A stretch of DNA of 64,000 bases, from NCBI GenBank assembly GCA_964463485.1, contig CAYXDO010000012.1, forward strand, positions 47,189 through 111,188. The letters are read 5' to 3'. The position numbers and the translations under genes are program-made. Position 1 is the stretch's first letter; the number at the start of each line of letters is the position of its first letter. The notes beneath the pieces were generated by a model. It did no database searches. It saw only the letters and a program-made list of their open reading frames with translations, and was not told the DNA's origin. The stretch comes from CAYXDO01 sp964463485. Lineage in GTDB: Bacteria; Myxococcota; Kuafuiibacteriia; Kuafuiibacteriales; Kuafuiibacteriaceae. This document shows, piece after piece, positions 50,529 to 58,984 of the stretch.

Positions 50529-52541
50529 ATGTCGCTCTCGGTGCGCACAGCGGCGATGTCGTCCCTTTTGCTGGCGTCTGCCGCGTGCTCGTCCGAACAG
50601 GAGAGCCTCAATCTCGGTCCGGCGGTCTTGACCCATGGCCTCCAAGGCTGCCCGAACGATGCGATCGATGGAGTGACACGAGATGGATACACGTGTCTCA
50701 CGTACCGAGGTGTCGGTGGGATCTCGATGGGCGGGGGCTCGGGAGCGCGCATCGCGTTGGCCGATCCGGAGCTCTTCGACGTGGTCACGCCGCTCGGAGC
50801 ACCCTACATCGACATGGAGTATTTCCTGTTTTCAGTGAGTCGTGTTTCGAACGGCGGGTTCTGTGCACGAGAGCAGTTGCTCGAGAACCTCGACTTCATC
50901 GATGAGAAGGACGATCCGAGGACTTGGTGCGGGCCGGTGACGGTGACCGACACGGCGCTCCCAGGAACCAACTGCATCGGCGGCTCGGGCGACTACAATC
51001 ACTTTTATCGCGGCACGCCTGCGGGTCGCGGAGGGAGCTTCAGTCGAGTCGGGTCGCTGCAGATCGTTCAAGACTTTGCGCTCGCGTTTGGAAATCCGGC
51101 CTTCTACAACCCAGACTCTCCTTATCTGCCCCCGGGCGTCACGGCTGAGCACATCGTGCCGCGGGAGCTCGAAGCAGACGGTCGAGAGGAGGAGCTCGAG
51201 GCGCGCCGGCGGGAGATCTGTCAGAACCCGAAGGTCCTCGAGCACTCGTACGATCGGACCTGGAACCCCACGGGTGAGTTTCCTCTCATCACCTTTTGCG
51301 ATGGAAACGGCCCGGAGAACGGCGTGTACGAACCAGGGACCGCGACCTTCCCGATGGAGATCGCACTCACCGTGGACTACAACCGCAACGGGCGTCGTGA
51401 TTACGGAGAACCTGTGGTCGCGCAGTCATTCGAGCCGTATGACGACTTCGGGGCCGACGGCGTCGCCGACGGAGAGGGCGATCCGACCGGCGATGACTAC
51501 GACTGGTTCGAGAATCCGAAGGGGACGGAGCGGAATTCGAGGTGGGACCCTGGCGAGCGATTTTCGGACGACGGCCTCGATGGTGTGGCAGGCACGGGCG
51601 ATTTCGGCGAAGGCAACGGCGTGTTCGACTTGTCGCCCAATGTGTCGAGGGCGTTCGAAGCCTCGCCCCGGCGGCTGTTGGAGGTCGTCGACGAAATCCA
51701 GCTCGCGAGGATGCACCTTTGGGCGGACGCTGGGATTCGCGACTTCTTGATGACGGCCCAAATTACCAATCAGTTCTGGGGCGCCCTGACGGTGCGGACG
51801 CCGAAGACCAGGTTGATTTCTGACTTCGGAGAGCTCGCGGCGCTCGGGGGGCAGACGGGCGCGTTCGATCCAGGCTCGGCCGATTTTTCCGAGCAAGCGA
51901 TCGGTCGGCACGCCTACTTGCGGTACGGGGACCCATCGGTGTGTCCAGACGTCGACTGGGAGAACGGTCGCGGCAATCATGTGGGTACGACTCAGGAAGT
52001 GTTGAATCGGCTCATGTCGGCGTTCGCGTTCGCGTCCGCTCGGTTTGAAGGCGGTGACTTCGACGCTTTGCCCGGCGGGTTGGTCGCCCAGGGCGGCCCC
52101 ACGGGTGGGTTGGGGGATTTTGTAAAATCCGAGCTCTTCGAGAGTGCAGCGCTCGGTCGTCGTCAACCCTATGTCGTGATTTTGCCACCCGATTATTATT
52201 CGGACCCGACGAGGCGGTATCCAGTCATGTACTTTCTGCATGGCCAGGGGATGAAGGCTACCGATTTGTCGGCGAGCGCGTTGTTGTTCCTGGGTCCGCA
52301 GATGGAGTCCACGGTTCCTGAGAGAATCGGTCGCCGTCGCTCGGACTGGCAAAAGCTGCTCTTGGTATTCGCGGACGGCCAGTGTGGGCCGGGGGAGTGT
52401 CACGAGGGGAGCTTTTATTCGGATTTTATGGGTTTCGACGGGCAGGGACCGCGCCACGGGGAGGCGTTTTTCGAGTTGATGCGGCATATCGAGGGGGCCT
52501 ACCGGACCAAGGGGCCAGAGATGCGTCCGCGGACTCCCTGA
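50529..52541 (+). CDS. Esterase-like lipoprotein with apparently circularly permuted alpha/beta-hydrolase halves
   Basis: 670 residues from the ATG at 50529; the signal (MSSLLLASAACSSEQ) has a lipobox. Soon after it comes a nucleophile-elbow-like motif, RGVGGISMGGGSGARIALAD, followed by PELFDVVTPLGAP. In esterase-D-type enzymes this segment normally follows the LHG motif, about 100 residues on. Here the LHG part is at the very C-terminus (PYVVILPPDYYSD, RYPVMYFLHGQGM, then LLLVFADG and EAFFELMRHIEGAYRTKG), where the native order would next give the elbow. Between them lie about 450 residues with acidic Gly/Asp/Asn segments (DYNRNGRRDYGEP, DDFGADGVADGEGDPTGDDY) like calcium-binding loops. No continuation frame with a second elbow exists downstream. 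Confidence 0.78.
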   Translation: MSLSVRTAAMSSLLLASAACSSEQESLNLGPAVLTHGLQGCPNDAIDGVTRDGYTCLTYRGVGGISMGGGSGARIALADPELFDVVTPLGAPYIDMEYFLFSVSRVSNGGFCAREQLLENLDFIDEKDDPRTWCGPVTVTDTALPGTNCIGGSGDYNHFYRGTPAGRGGSFSRVGSLQIVQDFALAFGNPAFYNPDSPYLPPGVTAEHIVPRELEADGREEELEARRREICQNPKVLEHSYDRTWNPTGEFPLITFCDGNGPENGVYEPGTATFPMEIALTVDYNRNGRRDYGEPVVAQSFEPYDDFGADGVADGEGDPTGDDYDWFENPKGTERNSRWDPGERFSDDGLDGVAGTGDFGEGNGVFDLSPNVSRAFEASPRRLLEVVDEIQLARMHLWADAGIRDFLMTAQITNQFWGALTVRTPKTRLISDFGELAALGGQTGAFDPGSADFSEQAIGRHAYLRYGDPSVCPDVDWENGRGNHVGTTQEVLNRLMSAFAFASARFEGGDFDALPGGLVAQGGPTGGLGDFVKSELFESAALGRRQPYVVILPPDYYSDPTRRYPVMYFLHGQGMKATDLSASALLFLGPQMESTVPERIGRRRSDWQKLLLVFADGQCGPGECHEGSFYSDFMGFDGQGPRHGEAFFELMRHIEGAYRTKGPEMRPRTP

Positions 52542-52617
52542 ATCGCCCCATGTTGCTCCGGATCGGGTATGCTTTTCTCGTCGATGCTCGTTGATCGACG
52601 AGGAGGTCTCTAAACAG

Positions 52618-53229
52618 GTGAGCGAAGCGCAGAGACCAGGCACGGACCTCGAGCACAAGCCCGAGGACGAGGCACCCGCGAAGGTCGCCGAGCGAGTCGA
52701 GGTCGACAAGGCGGTGACGGTGGGTGAGCTCGTCGACGGGGTGAAGGACGTAGCGGGGACGCTTGCGTCTGGCGCGCGGCGTCTCGTCGATCGGGGGCGA
52801 TATCGGAAGGTTCGCATCACGCGCAACGGCAAGCCCGTGTTGCCGGACATTCCGGTGGCGGCGGCCGCCGCGCTGCAGGCCGCTTCGATGTATGGCGCGG
52901 GTATCGGGCGAGTGCTCGCGGTGAATCTCGGCGCAAAGTTCTTGTTCGACATCGAGGTGGTGAACGAGGCTGACAAGTTCTTGGAGCGGGGCCGCGCGGC
53001 CCTGTTGGATGGAGATTTGGACACGGCGGAGGAGGCTTTGTTGACCGCGGTGCGCGTCGACGACGGCCATGCCGAAGCGTTCATGCAGCTCGGTGTTTTG
53101 TTCCGACTTCGAGGGCGCAGAGACGATGCGCGGCGCTCGTTTCAGCGAGCGCTGGATTTGGACGAAGCCGGCGGCGACGTCGCGCGGCGTGCGCGTGCGC
53201 TCCTCGGACAGCTCGAGGCGGACGGGTGA
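52618..53229 (+). CDS. DUF4342-like protein with C-terminal TPR
   Basis: 203 residues from the GTG at 52618, preceded by AGGAGG; a TTG at 52591 would add nine residues. After an acidic N-terminus, VTVGELVDGVKDVAGTLASG and YRKVRITRNGKPVLPDIPVA resemble the DUF4342 domain, with its hydrophobic helix AAAALQAASMYGAGIGRVLAV. The C-terminal 70 residues form two tetratricopeptide-like helix pairs (ADKFLERGRAALLDGDLDTA, FMQLGVLFRLRGRRDDARRS). The role is unknown. Its stop overlaps the next gene as GTGA. Confidence 0.75.
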   Translation: MSEAQRPGTDLEHKPEDEAPAKVAERVEVDKAVTVGELVDGVKDVAGTLASGARRLVDRGRYRKVRITRNGKPVLPDIPVAAAAALQAASMYGAGIGRVLAVNLGAKFLFDIEVVNEADKFLERGRAALLDGDLDTAEEALLTAVRVDDGHAEAFMQLGVLFRLRGRRDDARRSFQRALDLDEAGGDVARRARALLGQLEADG

Positions 53230-54299
53230 AGCTGCTACCCAAGGCCCGCGGGGGTCTGCTCGCGAGCGACCATAGCAAGCGAGGACGCCGATTCGTCACG
53301 CTGCTCGATCCGGAGACTCAGCAGGTCACGCTTCTCGACGCGTGGGAGCACGCGATGTTGCTGCTCTGCGATGGGACGCGGGATGTCGAGGCCATCGTCG
53401 AGCTGTTGTCGCCCAGCGTCGACGGCGTCGTGGTGGACAAGGACACCGCCGAGCGCGGGCTCAAGTTCTTCGAGCGTCAGAGCCTGATAGAGTCGGTGGG
53501 TTTGCGAAAGTCGCAGCTCGCACCTCCGGGGCCCAAGACCATCGCGGCGCTGCAGCAAGCGTGGAAGGAGTGGCGCACGGTCTCCCCTCCCACCGCGCAG
53601 TTCCCTCGGCCAGAAGCATTTCCGCCGACCGGTATCACACGACCGCCGCCCGGGCTCGGGCCCACGGTCGCGCTGCCGGATGACGACCGAGAGCCTCCGT
53701 CGGTGCCCGTCGGAGCGACGCTGACGCTCGCCGCGGCCGACGAAGCCTTGGAAGAGCCGCCGCACGCGTTGCTCGATGTCCTCGGCGCGGTCGACGATGT
53801 CCTCGGCGAAGCGGAGGCGATCGAGAAGAAGAGCCGGGAGCGGCCCGCTCGCCCCAAAAAAGCCACTGCCGAGCTCGTCGTGGTCGAGGCGCGCCCGCCC
53901 GACTCCGGAGTCCACGCCAAGCTGATGTCGAAGGTCGAGGTCGCGCTGGAGCCAAGCTCGGCGCGGCGTGGAGACGCTGTGCCCGTCGTCATGCAGCCTC
54001 CGGCCCGCCATCCGCCTGTTCGCCCGCGCCCCGAGGCTCAGCTCTCGCCGACGATGGTCCGGCCTGTGCCTCAGCCTCCTGTGCCCCAGGCGCCTGTCAA
54101 TGATCCACCCACCCAACCCGGGGCCATGGCGCCCAAACCCGCGACGTCCGACGCGCCCACCCAAGCCGCCGAGCCTCCCAAGAGATCGGACCCGCCCCGT
54201 CGCCGCGCGTTTTCGGATCTCGAACCCACCGTCGAGATGGTGCGCACCAAGTCTCCTTCCAAAGATCCCTCCGGTCCTAGCTCGGAACCCCACGGCTGA
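53226..54299 (+). CDS. PqqD-like domain protein with long disordered Pro-rich tail
   Basis: 357 residues from the GTG at 53226. Residues 1-105 (RRFVTLLDPETQQVTLLDAW, LCDGTRDVEAIVELLS, FERQSLIES) resemble a PqqD-type winged-helix domain, the fold also used as a RiPP recognition element. The remaining 250 residues are Pro/Ala/Arg/Glu-rich and lack stable-fold features. Coupled to the DUF4342-TPR gene by a GTGA overlap. No radical SAM, PqqE or precursor-peptide gene is near, so a RiPP role is unsupported; a domain of protein-protein docking is as likely. Confidence 0.72.
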   Translation: MKLLPKARGGLLASDHSKRGRRFVTLLDPETQQVTLLDAWEHAMLLLCDGTRDVEAIVELLSPSVDGVVVDKDTAERGLKFFERQSLIESVGLRKSQLAPPGPKTIAALQQAWKEWRTVSPPTAQFPRPEAFPPTGITRPPPGLGPTVALPDDDREPPSVPVGATLTLAAADEALEEPPHALLDVLGAVDDVLGEAEAIEKKSRERPARPKKATAELVVVEARPPDSGVHAKLMSKVEVALEPSSARRGDAVPVVMQPPARHPPVRPRPEAQLSPTMVRPVPQPPVPQAPVNDPPTQPGAMAPKPATSDAPTQAAEPPKRSDPPRRRAFSDLEPTVEMVRTKSPSKDPSGPSSEPHG

Positions 54300-54356
54300 G
54301 CCTTCGGCGTCCGGGACGCTTTACTTCGTCGCCAGTTTCCGGGACTCTTCAAACCC

Positions 54357-55766
54357 ATGATCTCCTTTCCACGGTTCAGCCGGTTCACTCCGGTGCTCGT
54401 CGCGCTGGGCCTTGCTCATCCCTCCGCTCTGTTCGCTCAGTCGTACGTGCTGACGGAATCGACCGGGACTTTCATGTCCATCGAGTCCACCGGCCGTGAA
54501 GTCAATTTGCGCACTCAGGACGACTCGTCGGCTCCGGTCGCGGCTCCGTTCGGGTTTCAGTATTTCGGCGAGTGGATCCCGGCAGGCACGACGATCTGTG
54601 TGAACTCGAACGTGCAGCTCGCAATCGGCGCCCTCAATTACGAATTCAGAAACACGGTCATCCCCAGCCCAGAGGAGCCCAACGCCATCATCGCGCCCTT
54701 CTGGGACGACGTGAAAGCAGTCACCGCCTTTTGGGCGGTCACCGGTCAGCCCGGTAATCAGATCTTCGCCGTAGAGTGGGTACGCATCGACTACTGGCAC
54801 GCGATGGGCGCGATGAGTATCCAAGTGAGAATTTACGAGTCGGATTCGCACATCGAGATGGAGTATTCGAGCCCCATTCAAATCACCGGCGGCGACGGCT
54901 CGATCGGGATCGAAGACAAGACGGGGACCAAGGGCCTCGGCTACCCATGCGCACCACAGTGCCGCGCCGAGGAGGTCCCGCACGGCACGCTCCTCACCTA
55001 CCGACCCATCTTCGAGCTCGATTTGGTCGCTTCACTCGTGGGGGAGCTTCCGGCCTCGCTCGATCCAGGTGTGCCGGCGACCGTACAGGTCAGGGTCGAG
55101 AATCACGGGAGCGCTCGATCGGCCACGACTTCGGTGGGCCTGTATGCAGGTCGTGACGCATTCGTCGACCCAACCGGACTCGAGATTGGGTCCGCGGTGG
55201 TCCCGCCGTTGGCGGGAGGGGCCTCGGTGACGGTCGAGGTGCCCCTCGAGATCGCCACGGGCTCGGCGGTGGGCGCGCACCAGGTCGCGCTCGCCGTCGA
55301 TCCGACCAACATGGTCGGCGAAGACGACGACGGCAACAACCTGACCCAGGTGGGTACGATTCTCTTCGGCGGACCGCTCAAGATTACGACGCCTCACGAC
55401 ATCACCTTCAGCCTCGGCGCGGCGGCGAGCTTCGTGCTGCGGGCGGAAGGAGGTCGCACACCGTACTCATGGCAGATCGACGGAACTCTCCCTGCCGGGT
55501 TGAGCCTCGACGGAGCGCTCATCACGGGCGCGGCGACTTCGGTCGGACAGTTCGAGGTCGCCTTGATCGTCACGGACGCGCGATCCGACACTTCGCGGAG
55601 CGAACACGTCCTTCATGTCGTCGATCGCGGAACTTCCGATCCAAAGGATGGAATGGACGAAGAAGGGGGCTGCAGCTGTCGGACCTCTCGACGCACCATC
55701 GATGGGTGGCTCGGACTGATGTTGCTCGCCTTGCTGGGTTACAGAGCTCGCCGCGCCCACTCATGA
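54357..55766 (+). CDS. Exported protein with CARDB/Ig-like domains and MYXO-CTERM tail
   Basis: 469 residues. Signal peptide about 1-27 (ending LFAQ). A beta-rich N-terminal domain with FGFQYFGEWIPAGTTICVNS and IIAPFWDDVKAV resembles nidogen-like/PKD-adjacent surface modules. About 220-340 is a CARDB-like domain (VQVRVENHGSARSATTSVGL, VDPTNMVGEDDDGNN). About 345-430 is a putative-Ig module (TPYSWQIDGTLPAGLSLDGA). The end GGCSCRTSRRTIDGWLGLML and RARRAHS is a MYXO-CTERM tail: Cys motif, hydrophobic helix, Arg-rich end. Such proteins are sorted to the myxobacterial surface or secreted. Confidence 0.9.
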   Translation: MISFPRFSRFTPVLVALGLAHPSALFAQSYVLTESTGTFMSIESTGREVNLRTQDDSSAPVAAPFGFQYFGEWIPAGTTICVNSNVQLAIGALNYEFRNTVIPSPEEPNAIIAPFWDDVKAVTAFWAVTGQPGNQIFAVEWVRIDYWHAMGAMSIQVRIYESDSHIEMEYSSPIQITGGDGSIGIEDKTGTKGLGYPCAPQCRAEEVPHGTLLTYRPIFELDLVASLVGELPASLDPGVPATVQVRVENHGSARSATTSVGLYAGRDAFVDPTGLEIGSAVVPPLAGGASVTVEVPLEIATGSAVGAHQVALAVDPTNMVGEDDDGNNLTQVGTILFGGPLKITTPHDITFSLGAAASFVLRAEGGRTPYSWQIDGTLPAGLSLDGALITGAATSVGQFEVALIVTDARSDTSRSEHVLHVVDRGTSDPKDGMDEEGGCSCRTSRRTIDGWLGLMLLALLGYRARRAHS

Positions 55767-55789
55767 GTTAGGGGTCGGGATCGTCGCAC

Positions 55790-56833
55790 TCACCAACTGG
55801 CGTTTTCGAGGTCGAGCCGCAAAGAGATGAGGGCGACGGTCCCGTTGGTGGGCTCCACACGAACCGCCTGAACGCCAGCGCCGGAGCCGACCAGGAAGCA
55901 GCCCGTCAGATCGACCACTACGGTGTCTGGATTCCAGTCGTTGGACATCATCCCTTCACCGCCGCAGCCGGTGAGAGGGTTGTAGACGTAAAAGTGCACC
56001 GAGGAGCTCGTCGCTCGGCTGCGGCCGAAGAGGGTGACGAATGCGCCATTGTAGGCGCCCATCTCTTCGAGGCCGATCATGACTTGAAGCTCGCTGGAGC
56101 TCCCGATTTCCAGGGATCGTCCGATGGGGTCGTCGACGACCTGCATGTTGTTCCATCGATCCCAGGCCTCCGGATTCGAGGCATTTTCGGCGGCCCACTC
56201 GTCTGCGCCCCAGCCGGGTGTGTTGGAGAAGGTCCACGAGGGGGAGCGCGAAGTGAACGCGGAGGAGTAGTCGATCTCGAACCAGACGTTGCCAGAACCC
56301 GGCGGCGCGGCAGCATCTGGGTTTGCGGCGGCATCTGGGTTTGCGGCGGCATCTGGGTTTGCGGCGGCATCTGGGTTCGCCGTGGAATCTGGGTTCGCGG
56401 CGTCGGGGAATGGGCCGGAGTCGGGCTGGCTGGCGTCGGGGTTGCCGAAATCGGATGGGGTCGCGTCCCGCGGGAGGTTGGCATCTTGGATTCCGACGTC
56501 GAAGGGTTGCGCGGAATCGGGATGGAGCCCTGAGTCATGGAGCCCTGAGTCATGGAGCCCTGAGTCATGGAGCCCTGAGTCGGGGGGACTGCCGTCGGAG
56601 CTTTCTGCGTCACCGAGTGTAGCATCGAACGAAGCGCCGTCGTCGAGCTCCGCATCCGAGGGACCGCCAGCTTCGACGCTACCGGCATCGACGCTACCGG
56701 CATCGAGCTTGTTCCGAGTCGAGGATCGCCCAGCTCCAGGAGGAGACTCGTCGCATGAGCAGTTGGGTCCGACACCCAGGGCGAGCGCGGTAGCGAGGCG
56801 AGCCGTCCAGCTCGAGGATGCGAGGCGATGCAT
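55790..56833 (-). CDS. Exported repeat-rich protein
   Basis: 347 residues. The N-terminus (about 1-28) is a signal with Cys residues at its end (GVGPNCSCDESP), so it may be a lipoprotein. About 30-185 is low-complexity: DSGLH is repeated four times and NPDAAA about four times, plus many D/S/P tracts. The compact C-terminal domain (about 190-347) has beta-type aromatic segments (GNVWFEIDYSSAFTSRSPSW, HFYVYNPLTGCGGEGM) resembling carbohydrate-binding or jelly-roll folds. The function is unknown. It is convergent with the MYXO-CTERM gene. Confidence 0.75.
   Translation of the reverse strand: MHRLASSSWTARLATALALGVGPNCSCDESPPGAGRSSTRNKLDAGSVDAGSVEAGGPSDAELDDGASFDATLGDAESSDGSPPDSGLHDSGLHDSGLHDSGLHPDSAQPFDVGIQDANLPRDATPSDFGNPDASQPDSGPFPDAANPDSTANPDAAANPDAAANPDAAANPDAAAPPGSGNVWFEIDYSSAFTSRSPSWTFSNTPGWGADEWAAENASNPEAWDRWNNMQVVDDPIGRSLEIGSSSELQVMIGLEEMGAYNGAFVTLFGRSRATSSSVHFYVYNPLTGCGGEGMMSNDWNPDTVVVDLTGCFLVGSGAGVQAVRVEPTNGTVALISLRLDLENASW
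56310..56385. repeat. 18-bp tandem repeat (Asn-Pro-Asp-Ala-Ala-Ala) in exported protein gene
   Basis: About four copies of an 18-bp unit related to GGCGGCATCTGGGTTTGC; the last copies diverge. They encode NPDAAA repeats of the minus-strand protein. The unit is a multiple of three, so copy-number changes keep the reading frame. Confidence 0.85.
56522..56581. repeat. 15-bp tandem repeat (Asp-Ser-Gly-Leu-His) in exported protein gene
   Basis: Four perfect copies of ATGGAGCCCTGAGTC in tandem. On the minus strand they encode DSGLH four times. Perfect identity suggests recent expansion. Confidence 0.92.
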
Positions 56834-56836
56834 GGG

Positions 56837-57283
56837 TTACTTTCGATGCCGTCGATCCACGTCGTCGAGCTTGCGTAGGCCGTCCAATCCTCGTTCGTCC
56901 TTGGCGGTGCCGAACCAAGCCTCCAGGATCTCTTTGGCCATGTCGTTCGAGAGCGTTCGGTTGGAGAGGCAGAGTACGTTGGCGTGATTCCACACCCGGG
57001 CGCCGGCCGCAGCTCCCGGATCCGCGCAGAGCGCGGCTCTGATGGAGGGTACTTTGTTTGCGGCGATGGAGACTCCGGTGCCGGTCCAGCATAAGAAGAT
57101 ACCTTCGTCGCACTCACCGCTCGCGACCGCCAACGCGGCGTTCTCGGCGGCGCTCGCCCAAGGCTCGTCGTGTCCGCTGGCGACGGAGCCGAACGGGATC
57201 ACCTCATGCCCCCGCCGCTCGAGCTCTGCGCGGATGATCGCGTGGACCGGGTAGGGCTCGTCGGAACACAGCGCGATGCGCAC
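56837..57283 (-). CDS. RpiB/LacA/LacB-family sugar-phosphate isomerase, divergent
   Basis: 148 residues from the GTG at 57283-57281, the normal length for the family. The central motif GIFLCWTGTGVSIAANKVPS corresponds to the CGTGxGxSIAANK signature, with Trp in place of the first Gly; the GARVWNHANVLCLSNRTLS segment matches the end of the fold. The N-terminal SDHAG motif of ribose-5-phosphate isomerase B is replaced by CSDEPYPVHAII, so the usual catalytic His there is missing. It may act on another sugar phosphate. The gene is alone, 396 bases from the next gene. Confidence 0.82.
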   Translation of the reverse strand: MRIALCSDEPYPVHAIIRAELERRGHEVIPFGSVASGHDEPWASAAENAALAVASGECDEGIFLCWTGTGVSIAANKVPSIRAALCADPGAAAGARVWNHANVLCLSNRTLSNDMAKEILEAWFGTAKDERGLDGLRKLDDVDRRHRK

Positions 57284-57679
57284 GCCATGGAGCCTAGCAT
57301 TTTCCGCGGCAGGGTTGGAGTGGGGAGGGCGAGAGTGAAGTGGGTGCACGACCAAGTTGCGCGATATGTCGACGATCATCGCTCGGCGCCGGGCAAACCA
57401 CAGAGGACGCAGAGCAGGAACGCAGAGAGCACAGAGGATTTTGAGAAAAGTCCTTCGTGCCCTCCGTGTTCCTTCTCTGTGCTCTTCGTGGTTCATGCGG
57501 AGGTTGAACTGAATCGCGGCAGGTCGGTCGTGCACCCGAGTGAAGTTGTCGAGGTCGCCCGACTCGACTCGACTCGCCCGACTCGACCGAAACTGTTTGT
57601 TGACCGACTGTCCGCGTGCAAGGCTCCGGCCGATCGGGCCGTGGAGAATTCGAGGCAGTTGCAGCTCGGGCCGAAAACT
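57284..57679. other. 396-base intergenic region upstream of the efflux operon
   Basis: No gene is supported. It contains the inverted-repeat element at 57396-57493 and, near 57560-57600, a short CGACTCGACTCG-type simple repeat. The TolC-family start lies at 57680. A promoter for the efflux operon should be here but was not recognised. Confidence 0.6.
57396..57493. repeat. Imperfect inverted-repeat element with 37-base arms
   Basis: Left arm 57396-57432 (beginning AACCACAGAGGACGCAGAG) and right arm 57457-57493 (ending CTTCGTGGTT) are inverted copies with roughly a quarter of positions mismatched; 24 bases separate them. The purine-rich left arm has CACAGAG-type repeats. The layout is that of a small dispersed hairpin element of the kind repeated in many bacterial genomes, but only one copy is in this window. 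Confidence 0.75.
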
Positions 57680-58984
57680 ATGTCCCGGGCAGTGTTTCTT
57701 TGGATGTTGTTCGTGGGCATCCCGGCTGGCGCCGAGCCCCTGACTCTGGATCGAGCCATCGAGCTTTCGCTCGAGCGAAACGAGCGGGCCAAGCAGGCTG
57801 CGCTCGGGGTCGTGGCGGCCGAGGCCACGGTCGCCCGGGCTCGGGCGGCGTTTCTTCCGGACCTCGGCGTGAGCGGGAGCTACACCTTGCGCGCGTTCGA
57901 GAGCGCACGAGTGGACGACGCCGGGGCTCCGGTGCAAGGCCATCATGCGTTGTCGGCGGGGGCGTTGCTGAGTGTGATGTTGCTCGACCTGCGCGCGTTT
58001 CCATTGTTGCGGCAGGCTGAGCACCAGGAGGAGGCCGCGCGCCTCGGAGCTTTGGAGGAGCGGCGGCAGCTGATGTTCGACACGGCGACCCGGTTCGTGG
58101 CGGTCCTCGGTTTCGAGCAGGTCGCGCTCGCGAGCAAGCGTCGGCTGGAGCTCGCGCGCTTGCAGCTCAGGGATGCGCGGGCTCGCTTCTCCGCGGGCTT
58201 GGTGAGCGCCAATGACGTGACCCGCGCGGAGCTCGAGGTCGCGACGGCCGAGCTCGAGGACACCCGCGCAAAGAACAACGTCGTGCTGGCCTATGAGGCG
58301 CTGTCGTCTCTCATCGACCTTCCCATCGAGGCGGGCTTGGCGCCTCCAGAGGCGCTGGCCATGCGCGCGCGACAACGTCCCCCGCCTGTAGACACGTTGA
58401 TCGACGAAGCGAAGCAGCGGAGGCTCGACGTCAAGAAGCTCTCGGAGGATTCGTTGGCCCTCCAAGCATCGGCCAACGAGCCGTCGACGCGGATCTTCCC
58501 GAGGCTCGGGCTCTCCGGCCAGTACCGTATTTCGAACGAGGGTGGGTTTGCCGGGAGGAACGACGACCTGTTGGGCGTCGTGCAACTCACTTGGGAAGTC
58601 TGGGACGGCGGCGAGCGCTCCGCCGAGGCAGCGGGGCGCGACGCGCTCGCCCAGATCGCCGCGTCGAAAGTTTCCGCGGCCGAGCGGCAGCTCGAGCTCG
58701 AAGTGCGTTCCGCGCTGGTAAACCTGGAGTTGGGTCACGCGGCGGTCTCCCAGTCTGTGATCGCCGTTCAGCTGGCGGAGCGAAATGCCGCGGAGACCGC
58801 GGAGCTTTATCGTCAAGGGTTGAGTACGGCGCTGGCGGTCTCCGACGCCGCGCTCCGAAGGTTCGAGGCGGAGGTGGGCCAAGCCAGGCAACAGCTTACG
58901 CTCACGCTGGCCTTTCTCGAGCTGCGATCGGCGATCGGCGCGACACCCATCGAGACAACTCAGCCATCCGAGGCCCCGAAATGA
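57680..58984 (+). CDS. TolC-family outer-membrane efflux protein
   Basis: 434 residues from the ATG at 57680. The signal peptide ends AGA/EPL. Two outer-membrane-factor repeats with long coiled helices are visible (TLDRAIELSLERNERAKQAA, SAGLVSANDVTRAELEVATA in the first; ALAQIAASKVSAAERQLEL and LYRQGLSTALAVSDAALRRF in the second). It should form the trimeric exit duct of the RND pump encoded next. Its TGA overlaps the ATG of the adaptor gene. Confidence 0.93.
   Translation: MSRAVFLWMLFVGIPAGAEPLTLDRAIELSLERNERAKQAALGVVAAEATVARARAAFLPDLGVSGSYTLRAFESARVDDAGAPVQGHHALSAGALLSVMLLDLRAFPLLRQAEHQEEAARLGALEERRQLMFDTATRFVAVLGFEQVALASKRRLELARLQLRDARARFSAGLVSANDVTRAELEVATAELEDTRAKNNVVLAYEALSSLIDLPIEAGLAPPEALAMRARQRPPPVDTLIDEAKQRRLDVKKLSEDSLALQASANEPSTRIFPRLGLSGQYRISNEGGFAGRNDDLLGVVQLTWEVWDGGERSAEAAGRDALAQIAASKVSAAERQLELEVRSALVNLELGHAAVSQSVIAVQLAERNAAETAELYRQGLSTALAVSDAALRRFEAEVGQARQQLTLTLAFLELRSAIGATPIETTQPSEAPK

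Noticed and set aside
52591..52618. TTG at 52591 as the start of the DUF4342-like gene
   Set aside because: The AGGAGG ribosome site lies after this TTG and at usable distance before the GTG at 52618.
53226..54299. RiPP biosynthesis locus based on the PqqD-like domain
   Set aside because: No precursor peptide, radical SAM enzyme, cyclodehydratase or export gene lies near it.
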